Source of the DNA: Crocodylus rhombifer
Lineage: Eukaryota > Chordata > Crocodylia > Crocodylidae
Assembly: GCA_038503035.1 (NCBI GenBank)
Contig: JAVSML010024005.1
Span: forward strand, 817,530-881,529
Length of the DNA stretch: 64,000 bases
Direction: 5' to 3'
Below, piece after piece: positions 37,201-49,200 of this stretch. A program made the position numbers and the translations under genes. Below the pieces are notes generated by a model. It worked only from the letters and a program-made list of their open reading frames with translations. It was not told the origin of the DNA and made no database searches. The first letter of the stretch is position 1. Each line of letters starts with the position of its first letter.

Positions 37201-40200
37201 TTTTGGGGATGGACACATTTCCTTACTTCCCCAGTCAGTGCATCCTTCTAAATCAGGAGTAAATGGGGTCCCTAGTCTCAATGAGTTTTCCAGAGCTTGT
37301 GGGTTTTTACATGAATCCCTGTCCTTGTTAGATTCCATTCCCATCAGAGGAGCATAGATGTGTATCTTTAGTACCTTCAGCCTCATTAGACTTAATGCTT
37401 CCCAGCTGCAGTGGTTGAAAGCTTCATCAACAGACAGCACTCCTGAGGACAGGCTTTTCCTGGTTTTCTCAGACATAAGAGAGGTCTCATCCATACGCAG
37501 GGCACTGGACTGGAATGCTAGAGGACAACACTCTTTCCCAAGTTTTGTCACTGGCTTCCTCTGTAGTTTTAGACAAGTCCCTTCCTCTCCCATTGTAGGC
37601 CTTGCCTGTTCAGTTTGTAAGCTGTTCAGAGCAGAGGCCATGCTGTGGGCTTGTCTTGCTACAGAGTTAGCTCATTATTCCTTAAATTTGTCTCTGACTT
37701 TGATTCTCTTCCACACCCAAAATCTCCAGTTCAAGTTCCACAATACTCTAAGCTCAATGTAGTTGGAGACATGAGTGAGTCAGAACTGTAAAACTACTGA
37801 CTTGGAAGTTAGTAATTCCATGGCAGGGGTGGATCCGGGGGTGATGTGGTCGCTAGAGCTGTGCAAAGCTTCAGTTGCTGATTTGATTCAGCAGAGATTC
37901 AGCTCAATTCATCAGCCGAATCTTCAAATCCACATCAAATCAGGAGACCCTTTAATCTCTCTGAATCAAATCAGAACCCTCCAAATCCAAATTGGAGAGA
38001 TTCAGAAAGATTCGATGATTCAGGCATAGACACAGCTTTAAATGTTTTTTCTACGTATCTCAAGGTACCAGGAAGCTCGTCAACGCTGTGATGCTGGAGT
38101 AGATGGAGCATCCCACAGGAGGCTGGGGGGGTCCCCAGCGCACTCGACAGCAGACCCAGAAATGGACCAGAAGCACTTCTGGTCCACTTACAGGTTGGCC
38201 GGGGAGTGCAAGGGGGGGGCCCCTCGCACCCTCCAAGCTCAGCGGCTGGTGCCTCCTGGATCTGGGGAGGCACCTGGGGTCCCCCCATGGCTGAACACCA
38301 AGTTGGGGGGGAGCACGTGGGGCTGGACCCAGAAGTGGACCGAAATGACTTCCTGCCCACTTCCGGGTTCACTGCCAAGCACGTGCTCTTGTGAGACGCT
38401 CCATCTGCCCCACCATCGCAGCGTTCATGACCCATGCCTGGTACCTTGGGGTATGTAGAAAAAACTCTTTACTCTTCTCCTTCGTGCTGGTTTGTACGGT
38501 GTGTGCTGCAATGAAAGACTAATGTAAGGTTGGGCCATTAAGTACAATGTAATAGAAATCATAATCTTGCTGTCAGTGCTAAGTGATCTAATTACTTCCC
38601 TATTTATTTGAATGCGAGTTTGAATTTAATCTGAAACTTTCACCAAAATTTTTTTTGAATGTCTACTTTAAAGTATTTAAAAGGTGCACTAGAGAAGTTG
38701 ATACTATTGAGGTTCAGACACATGGCTTATAGTTATGTCATCAGCCAGATCCATGTAGCAAAATCAGTATTCAGAAAATATGTCCGTCTGTTGAATGTGT
38801 TTTTTGGATCTAAGCATGTGTGTAGGGAACAAAGCAATGAAGTTTCTAAGTAAAGAAAAAGGTATTACACTCAGGAAAGAGAGACTATATTATATACCGC
38901 TCTGTACTGTACAAAATAAGTATTCCAGTACTTATCTAACACTTGTGCTAAAATTGAAACCCTTTTTTGCTGCTCTAGTTCTCCTTAAAGCAAATGCTAA
39001 TAGGGGAATAATGTACCATATCACTCTATTTAATGCCTTGTATACAAAAAGTGATGAGTTGAACCACCAGAAGGAGAAAGTCTGAGCTTACAGTGCGTGC
39101 AGACCAAGTAATTGTTGAGTAAAGGTGACAAATGCCGCTCTTGTATAAGTTCTCTCTTATTAAACTTAACTTTTTGAAAGTTTTCAGATCAGATAACGGC
39201 TTTCTTGGTTAGATCAGCTAGATCATCCAAAACAACTATAACCATTAGTTATTTTAGTGGAGGCCAGCCTTTTGGCAGGAGTGCCACAAATTAGCCCCAT
39301 GCGCCCCCCTCCCCAACAGCCACTCTGATTCCCTTCGTGTGCCCAATGTGCTGCTCTGCTTTTTGCTTCCTGCTTTGCACTCCCTGCCTAATCTCCTGCT
39401 CTGCTTTCTGCTTCCTGTCCTATTGGCTTGTGAGCTACCTGTCCCATCACCCATGTGATCCTCTAGGTGTCATGCAGAGGCTGCCCAATGGACTTGTGCC
39501 ATAGGGTGGCTGCTCCTGAGTTAGTTCAACCATTAGTTGTTGATCCACTATTTACTACAAGCAAGATGTATAAAAATGTGTAATTTGCTTGCATTTGTTA
39601 CTTATTTTTGAAATAATGGTTTTTAAAATAATGTCAATCAAATGTAGGTGGGAGTTCTGTCAGTTGTTTAAAAATGGTGTGCCACAAATGGCACAAACTC
39701 CTCATGCTTTTAATCAGCCAATCTGTGTTGTATCTGTAATAGTTTAAATTCAAGTATTTGGCCTTTTCACCATCTCTTGTTACCTTTGTACTCTCCATGC
39801 TGAATAAATCCACTTTAAAAAGTTACCAATAAACAAAACCACATGATTGGTCATCAAGGGTTGGGCAGAAGACAGTAATACTAAGGTCTGAAATGCTGAT
39901 GAAAAGCTGAAGTCCAGGCTTTACTCACACCCCAGATCCCCAATGCTAGATAACTCGTGGGGTTCATTTTCCCCATTTGTTGGGCTGACGGATGTCCACA
40001 GACCTGGAATGTATGTGCTGATCTGAGGGAATTTAGGAGAGGAACAAAGTTACATCTTGAAAAAACTACAAATAAAGCCAAACATAGCCTGCCTCTGAGC
40101 CCATCTTCTACTGACTTAACTTTGTACAGACTATTTGTTTAAATTAGCTTTCAATATAAGGTGTCTCTCCTGATGTTTGTGACCTTGTATGGAATTGGAT

Positions 40201-43200
40201 CTTGCCTCTTGAAAAGTGGTTTCTTCTGCAGCCATACCTTCCTAGGACAGCCACATTTCACTGTGTAACAATTAAATTGTTGATCAGTAGGGGGACACCT
40301 GTGAGCACCAAAGATGAACTTCACAGTCCTGCTCCAGTTACTGAGAAAATTAACACTGAAATATGTCAGGCCTTGCAGAATCATCATGGCTGCTGTTAGA
40401 AACTGCCCGGTAGGATCTCCTGTTAAAGTTGTCTAATGCTTTCCATTATTTGTGTGAAATGTAATGTCCTGCTAAGTTCTGTACAGGTCTGACCCTGAAG
40501 AGCTTATGGTATGTGACAGGTGGTGTACAAGTTTGGGAAGGAAAACAGCCAGTCACATACAAACTATGTTTTTGTATGTTTACTATCAGGATGCAGATGG
40601 GATTGAAGATAGAGCCAAGAATTATGGGTACTGAATGAATAATGACTGGCTCTCGCAGCACTTGTAACACCCTGTGATACAGGCCAACCATACCAGTATC
40701 TCACAGCAGAAGGCCCCACAGGCCTTTCTGAGCTGCAGCTCTAGAAGCCTTATATGGTTCCTCCTTTACCGTGGGAAAGTACCTAGTGAAAGTTTGCCAT
40801 AACAAACAGGTAACAAAAACGGAAGGGGCTGAAGAAAGCGGAAGACATTGATGTTTATATTCATTATGATCAGATTAATTCTCAGTCAAAAATAATGTGA
40901 GGGCCTAGGACCTGTTGAAATCTATCTTTACTGTTAAGATAAAGAGGTGAGGTGTCATCCAGAAACAAAGCTGAAACTCTTGCAACACGTTTCATTTTTG
41001 AAAGCATGTGAATATGTTCACATGTACAAGGGAGAGGAACGTGTGTATACCAAATAGGTCTGAATCTGAGCAAAACAGGAAGATGCTTTGGGAATTGATC
41101 CCCAATTCCAGCAATCTTGCCTTCTGTCATGCTATATGTGCATAGGAGGGCTCGTGATTTTCGAACTGGGGGATCAGATCTCCATTGCGTCCTACTGGGA
41201 TTATGATCCTGGCCTTCCCTTGCACCTAACACATTGAAAGCCAGATGCCTGATGATCAGCTGATTGGCCATGGAGGGACTGCACCAGGGCTCCAACCAGT
41301 GATGGTGCATTCCCTGGGGCCAGCCAATAATGAGCTGATTGCAGGAAGCACTCTAAATCTGTAACTGAACAGATGTTCACAGCTTTAAAAATGGCAGATC
41401 ACACTTTAGAGTCCTTTATCAAACATGTGTGCCAGATCCTATCAATGATTAACTTAGAGCACAAGTACAATTGCCATCATCCCAGGAAGTATTGACAGCC
41501 TTTGATCCCTGCCCTGCCTCCTCCCTCTGGCCAGCTGAGTAAAGCACAACAGAGTGCTTCTGCTGGGGGCTTTTTGAATGTCTGCACTTAGCCTTAGAGA
41601 CCGACTTGTTCAGAGAGGCATGTATCTCAAGTGGAAGCTTACTTTGTACATGCAGAGAGCAGAGGTACTAAATAGAAAGAAATAAAATTATTTAAATACA
41701 GGGGATAGTGCATGGAGAAGAAAAGGATAGGGGGTGCCACCTGCCAAGGGAGGGCAGGTGAGTCGAAGTGATCAGAAGGGAGGGACAAAGCAGTTAACTC
41801 ACTAGCCACCCACTCAGTTAACTGAGGCACATAAGGGTTATAACAGTTAGCCCAGGCGATGGTGTAAGAATACAGAGTTTCTTTTGAGACCATAAGTAAC
41901 ATAGTCCAATTTGTGGATGGTTTCTTTTTCTGCAGTTTCATGTTCAAGTTGGGCTGTACAGTTTTGTTGTTTAAGGACAGCTATTCTGAGGTCAGTGATG
42001 GGTTGTCTAAGGAGGTTAACGTGTTCTGACACAAAAACTGAGGAAGAGTTGAGGCATATACCAATAATCAACCACTGGATCTGGCTGAGTGGTGAATATA
42101 AAACAATAATGGAAGACCTGCTGTCAATCCAAGTAAGATGAGAAGGATGCTGCATTCTCACCTGTTGCTGACTGAGAATACCTGTTGGTATTGAAATGAG
42201 TACAGGTGTTTAAGCCCCCACATCACTGCGTCATCTACCCCAGTGGAGTTCAACTTTTTTCTCTGGTGGGCCAGATCTGCAGTGCCTGGTCCAACCATGG
42301 ACTGGATGGTGGTCCCAATCTGGTGCCTGGGGACAGTGTAACAGGCACCATCCAGCCACACAGAGTGGAGTAGTGGGGGCAGCCTAGCCTGACCCCAGCC
42401 CTTCAGGGGGGGAAAGGGGCTTCGCTGGGCCCCTTGGGGGAGATGTTACACAGCCAGGGGGTGTGAAAGGGGGCATGGCTAGGCTCCAACTTGCTTTTCC
42501 TGGGGGGCAAGGTGACTTGACCCAGCCCTGCAGGGGGGAGGGGATGTGACCCAGGCACATCCTAACCTGCCACAGCCTAACCTGCTGGAGGAGGGCGTCT
42601 CGGCCTGGCTCTGACTGGTTGTGTGGAAGTTGGGGTTTGGGAATTTGGCAGGGGGAGGGTGGCCATATTAGTGGCCCCCACTCCCCCCCCACCACATTTT
42701 CCAATCCATGAGGAGCCCCATGGGCCAGATGCAATAGTTCTGCAGGCTGCGTTTGGCCTGTGGGCCAGAGATTGAGCACCCCTGGTCTGCCCTAGCCCTA
42801 GTGTTTTGCACTGGAGAGGTCCTATTTGACGCACGTTATGTCAAAGAATGTGTAGGTAAGTGGGCAGCAGATGAAGTGAGGATGGGCAGTTCAGTGATTA
42901 GGACACTTGTCTAGGGTTCAAGTGACAAAGTGCAAGGGTCTTCCAGGGTCTTCCTTAGCCAAGCCACCTAATTCCCCTGTGTCTCAAGTGTCCATCTGTA
43001 AAATGGGATATATACATCCCTTCCTCGCAGTGATGCATGTGACAGAAGTGCCTTAGATACACAGTGATGATAGAGATGATATAATTGCCCAAGACATATT
43101 GGATGGATGTTCTGCCGTCCTGTGTTTATTCTTTGCAGTCCTAATCGGAAGCCTTGTACACTACTGTGGTTATAAAAGTAAATGAAGTTCCATGATGTGA

Positions 43201-46200
43201 AGTTATAGAGGGAAAAATGAAGCCAGGAAAGAGGATGTAGCTTTACCTTATCAATAAAGAGCTATTTAAGAGGTTACCTTATGGTTATGCAGGAAGTCCT
43301 GTTCAGCAACAAGACCTGCCCTGACCTAGTCCTTATCCATGTCTTGAAGGTTGGCTTGCTAATTTGTTTCATTATAGGCAGAGATGTGGGTTTTCCAGAA
43401 AATTTTGAATTAGAAAATGTTCTGGAAAATTTTCCAATGCCCTAAATAGAGTGTGATCTGATTTAGCATGTTTATTTGACTTGTATTTAGTAAACAGAGC
43501 TAAAAAAGTACCTCCATGTTAATTTTATGTCCCAATAGCTACAAGTTTTTGAACTGAAATATTTGATTAGGAAAAAAATGAAATACAGCAAACTTAAATA
43601 TTTAATTCAAACAAATTCAAAGCTTTATGTGGAAAGAGATTATTTTTATTTTAATTCTTGTAAAAATGTAAAGACAATACACAATAGCGTGTACTTCCCT
43701 TACATTACGGTCAGGTGGGTGGCAAATTGGCTTATGGGTCATACCCAGAGAGTGATGGTGGATGGGTTGGCATCGACCTGGAAAGATGTGGGCAGTGGAG
43801 TCCCCCAAGGCTCAGTCCTTGGACCTGTACTGTACTATTCAGTGTCTTCATCAGTAACTTGGATTAGGGCGTGGAGAGCACTCTGTCTCCAGATTTGTGG
43901 GTGGCATGAAATTATGGGGTAAACAAACCAGTGGGAAGGGATCAAATCCAGGCAGACCTGGTCAGGTTGGAAAAGTGGGCAGAAAAGAATAGGATGCAGT
44001 TCAACAAAGACAAGTGCAAAGTGCTGAATCTAGGGAGAAGGAATCACCAACACACTTACAGGCTAGGGGTTGACCTCAGCAGCACAGCGGCAGGAAGGGA
44101 TCTTGGAGTCGTAGTTGATTCCAAGATGAATGTGAGCCGTCAATGTGACAAAGTAATCAGCAAAGTTTACTGCACTCTATCATACATTAGCAGGTGCATC
44201 ACAAACAGGTCCAGGAAGGTAACACTTCCCCTCTATGCAGCTTTGGTCAGGCTGCAGTTGGAGTACTGTGTCCAGTTCTGGGTGCCACACTTCAAAAGGG
44301 ATGTGGATAACCTTGAGAGGGTCCAGAGGAGGGCCATTTGCATGGTCAGGAGCCTACAGGTAAGGCCCTTCGAGGAGAGACTGAGGGACCTGACTCTCTT
44401 CAGCATCTGTAAGAAAAGGCTGAGAGGGGATCTTGTGGATGTTTACAAATTCATTGGGGGGGGGGGGGGAGGCAGCAAGAAATAGGAGATGCTCTGTTTA
44501 CCAGGGCATCCCTTGGAATAACCGGGAACAATGGCCAAAAACTGACAGAGCAGATTTAGGTTGGACATCAGGAAGAACTTCTTTACAGTGAGGGTTGCTA
44601 GAATCTGGAATGGGCTTCCAAGGGACGTGGTGCTCTTCCCTGCCTTGGGAGTCTTTAAGAGAAGGCTGGACAAGCACCTGGCTGGGGTCATATGACCCCC
44701 AGTGCTCTTTCCTGCCCAGGGCAGAAGGTCAGACTCAGTGATCTATTGAGATCCCTTCACACCCTAACAACTATGAAATTAACTGTTTGTTTACATTTAA
44801 GGAAAAAAATGAAGGCACTGAAAACTGTTGACACACTAATTTTAACACACCCAAATAACTGTGCATGATATGCCACGGTTGTCCACTCATCTACTTGAAC
44901 AGAGTTTAACTCTCTTCCACTGAGGTCATCGCAGCACCTCCAGTTTCACTGTCACTATGTGTAGAATCACTCGCACTACTTATTTGTTCCATTTCCGAAT
45001 CAGATTTAGTTGCATTTGATTCAGAACTATTTGAACCACATTCTCTTTTGCTAAAGGATGGGTTTACCAGTGAGTCTATGGGCAAGGGCAGCTTATCATC
45101 ACACTGCATCTTCTTCACTGATTGTGCTTCCAACTGATTCTCCAGAAGCAAGAGATTTTGAGAAATAAAAACAGACTTAGCGGTGCATTTGTTTGTTAGT
45201 CTGTTCCTCTTTTTTGTCTTGATTGAGGTGAAAGCCTTCCAGTTCCGTTCACAAGAAGCTGCTGTTGGGGGGATGCTTGGGATCCTCAGAGCTCTCCTGG
45301 ACAACAGTCAGGTGTTACAGTAGCCCTTTCACCACGTGAGAGAAGACATGTTCTCTGCTGCCCCCCAAGCTTGTCTAATACTATATTGGCATCCATTCAT
45401 TGTTACTAATGAAACAATGAATTTTTAGAAATGGAAAATTTTCCACAGAAAAATAAAGCACTGGAAAATTTAGGTATTACCACTCCAAGTAGAACCAGTA
45501 GTTTATAATCTTGTTCACATAAATGAATAATTGTGCATGACATTGGATTTAGGGTTTAACTGAGGTATTGTGGGACTATGTGGTTAAAACACAAGGGGTT
45601 ACTCCAAGGAGTATTTCTGATTGGAAGTCATGGTTAGCAGTTTCTGGCCTGAAAGATCAGTAGAGCTTTGATCACTGTGAGATTCAGGCTATACTAGAGG
45701 TCCAAATAAGGATGTGCCCTCAGAAGCTTGATGTTTATTCAGAGCAGTAGTTTGATCTGTGGAATGGGAGTAATGCCATATTGAACGATAATCTCTTAGG
45801 AACTCTTTTGCCGTAAAGGTTTGTAAAGGTATTTCCTTTTCATCCTGTTGTTTTGCCTAAGCCAGCTCAGCACTAAAATGATCCTGTTCATTATTGTTTT
45901 CCACTTTTTTGTATTTTGGTTTCTTTGAATTTTTGGAGGGTGGCAGCAAAATACTCCGAAAAGAAAACGATGATAATCAGAAGATTTTTCCTTGCCATAT
46001 ATCCAGTTCATAATTCCACACATATACAGTCATGTGTACCACTTCTTGAAATGGTTGTGGTATGCAGAAAAAGTAACCACTCATGAGAGCCACTCAGTAG
46101 ATTTTTGGATCAGGTCTTTAAGTCAATAGGAGTTTGTCCATTGATTTGAGGGGCTTTGACCTAAGCCATCTATAAGAAATCCGGATTAACCTAATGACAG

Positions 46201-49200
46201 TTTTTTCCTTCCGTATGTCCATATGTTTGCTTGTTTTGTACACTGTCTTTGAACTCATCTGGATAGAGCGCCTCCATGATGAAATCTGAAAAGTTGCCAG
46301 CTATGGTAGTTGCTCTGTATTTATCATAGGTCAACTTGATTTATCTGAAAGATTTCAGGGCCATCTAATATTGGGGGTTGAGTAGTTTGAATGCAAGCTT
46401 TGATAAATTGTTCATGCTAGAAGCCAGGTGAGATCAGGCTAAATCAGGTTTTACTGTCTAGTGGTTTGTATGCAGAAACGTACTCCCTGCTGTTCCACTG
46501 CCAAGAGAGTTTCACCTAGGTAAACTAAGGCTGCAGGCTTTTCTAAGGCAACTAGACTGTATCGTTATTAAGAGGATACTATCAAGTAATTGAGAACCAG
46601 AATTTAGGTGCGTGAAATAAAACAAAATTTTACAAAGCCCTGTCTTTCATGACTATTTCAAATTATCCAGTCAGTTTTTTTCTGCTGCTTTTTTCTAAAG
46701 GGACAGTGTCAACTTCAAAATGATGTTTTTGCCTGAAACATTTTTTACTTCTGTCTATTATAGGTGACCAAGATGAACAAAAAATATTAATTCTTCCTCC
46801 CTCCTTTTGTTTTGATTGTTGTATACTTGAAAGGACTTTAGGCAGTTCTACAGAGAGGTTTTCTACAAATAGAAAAACTGAAGATGCAAAACTACGAGAA
46901 CAGACAGTGGGGGCTTGGGCAGATGTACCTTCAGCTACATTTAGCTCACTTTTTTTCAAGCTGTGTAGGGCTCAGTATCCCTCTTTAAGCATTCATGTTA
47001 AATTTTATAACTTAATCATACCAAGTAAATTACTAGTACGTGTGAACCTGAAAGTGCCTAATGTGTTTTCACTTGATGAAGATGAGTGAAATGAAAAAAA
47101 TATACTCCTTTCTCCCCTTTGGGTTGTTTTTTTTAAGCACCCAGAAAATTTCTGATGTTTGTCAGCAGCAGTGGGGATAGAAATATAGGGGATAGATTAC
47201 AGGAAAAAACTTTCCTATGATTTCTAACTTGGCTCCCTTTCCTGGTATGCCTGTCAAGTTAATTTGTTACTGTTACAAAATCTGGATTTTTATCTTTTGA
47301 CCCTTGAAACGTAAGCTTCATGGCAGTTCTGCCTTTTAAGTAAATGTCCTTCCATTTTTCTCCTAATTTCTGGTTTGTACAAAGATTAATTATTAAAATG
47401 TTGGTGTTTTGCAGGGAGGTTGCGTAGATTCAACAAACCAGAGCTTGGTTCTGCTCCTCATGACCCTCGGACAGCAGGATGTTTCCAAAGTCCTGCTAGG
47501 GCCGCTGTCTCCATACACGTAAGTTGTTTTCTTCAGCCTAACAACCCAATCTCATTTAATTTGCTAATTATATAGAATAACAGGTATTTTTGTATGGAAC
47601 ACTTTGCCTGTGGCTATGAACAGAACTAGTTGTCCTGATCCTTAAAATGAACCAGATGTCGTGAGTTACTTAGTGTTTATTTTTACACACTAGAAGACTT
47701 CTTTACTCTTCTGTATTCCTCCTGATTCTGAAGCAATTAAACTTGTAGAGATGGGTTTATTGTTGTTCCTTGATCTTGGACTGTATACACGTCAGTTACA
47801 TTTTTGTTGTTGTTGCCTAGCATAATCTCTCATTTTTCCTAATTATCTCTTCATAAGGGTTGCATAGAAAGGAATATGGCTGACTAACATCAAAGATTAT
47901 GCTCAGGTCAGGGCATGAATATCAAAGAGAACTTCTTAAATATGTGACTCTTGGACTGCCAGCACCTCAGAGTCTTAGAACTGTCACAGACTGCACTGTA
48001 TTCTTGTTTTTTTAAATATATGTTTATACATGTATTATTTGTCTCTGGCAGTTGCCAGTTGTGAGAGAGAAATGCTTGGTTTTCCACCATAGCAATTTGA
48101 AACACAAACCTCAGAGCAAAGGGCATGACTTTTTCTTCCCACCATAGCTAGCTGACAGCAGTTGGCTAGACAACTCCAGAAACTGAACTGATCAAGCTGT
48201 GTCCCTTCGAGGGGAAGTGGAAGAAAAGACCACATGTCTGGGATGGTATCAATTAGACCATGAACTGTCCTTTTTCGGTTATCATGGTACCGGTGCTGTA
48301 TACGTGAAAGGTACAGTACTGTGATAACTGAAGAATGATGGTGCCATCACATGAGAGCTTTGACCTGCAGAATGGCTGTCGAACCGGTACTTTGGAAACC
48401 AGCAGATCCCCCAGTGCCATGTGGGAAGGTGGTTAGTTTAACATATATATATTTTTGAAGGGAGCAGTATAGTTTTTTTCCTTGTGGGAAGAAATAAAGA
48501 AGTTGATTATGAAGTCAGTATGTAGTGAAAGCATTTAGAAACATCAGTGATTGGTGTACTCATATGTGTAATAATATGATTCACTATATTACATTTGAAA
48601 CCATAGATTGGCAAAGTGTAAATGATCATCAGAATTCTTAAAGTAAATTACATTCAGGTACTATATTTTATAGTTGTGATGTTTCATGGTGGCAAGGTGG
48701 GAATGAGGTTAAAGAGCAGGTGGGGATTACTAACTAGAACAACAGGGGTCAGCAACATAGGCCACTCCTGTCCTGTGCAGCTGGGGAGGGGCCTGTGGCA
48801 GCCTTATTTCAGCAGAGGCCTCTGGCGGTCTTGCAGCAGTGGCGGGCTTTGCTCGCATCCCTGCTGCAGTCAGAAGTCAGGGAGAAGTGGAGGCAGAGAG
48901 GAGCCATGGCAGCCAGGTCAATTACCAGTCTGCCTCAATCCCAAGCCAGGTTCTAGCTGACTGCTGTTCTAAAGCAGCGTGTCACACAAGCTCATAACAG
49001 CTTTTCTCTCTGCATTTACTTTGCTGCTGCCTCAGAGCTGAGAAACTGGGCTTCTCTGCTACTGAGGAGCCAGAAATCACTATAAATGGCAAAAAGCCAT
49101 TGTGTCCTGCTTCACTGGACCAGTTTTCCCTTGGTCCTTCCCTCTGCTTACTGCTGTGATAGCATCTTGCACTGAACACTTTCACAGTGAAGAATCCCAA

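Larger units (their letters stand above)
43381..45495 (-). mobile_element. Internally deleted hAT element split by a CR1 insertion
   Basis: Both outer regions contain CTGGAAAATTTTCCA-like words in inverted orientation (left 43395-43440, right 45428-45470), taken as decayed termini. Between them lies the C-terminal part of a hAT transposase on the minus strand (44906-45380) and, splitting the element, a + strand CR1 (about 43707-44775). No 8-base duplication was confirmed, so the outer limits are an inference. Confidence 0.45.
34844..47414 (+). other. RCL1: RCL1 intron 7 (12.6 kb, largest)
   Basis: It holds a pair of 57-base direct repeats (35487 and 36099), a CA/CCC-rich tract (36880-37112), two MIR-type SINEs, a composite repeat at 37855-38470, a hAT at 42241-42784, and a hAT carcass with a CR1 insert at 43381-45495. 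From 38.5 to 42.2 kb and 45.5 to 47.4 kb I see nothing I can name. Confidence 0.75.

Noticed and set aside
37063..37641. 192-codon minus-strand open frame
   Set aside because: Its end lies in the CA-rich tract and the rest overlaps a MIR-type SINE; no family is recognised.
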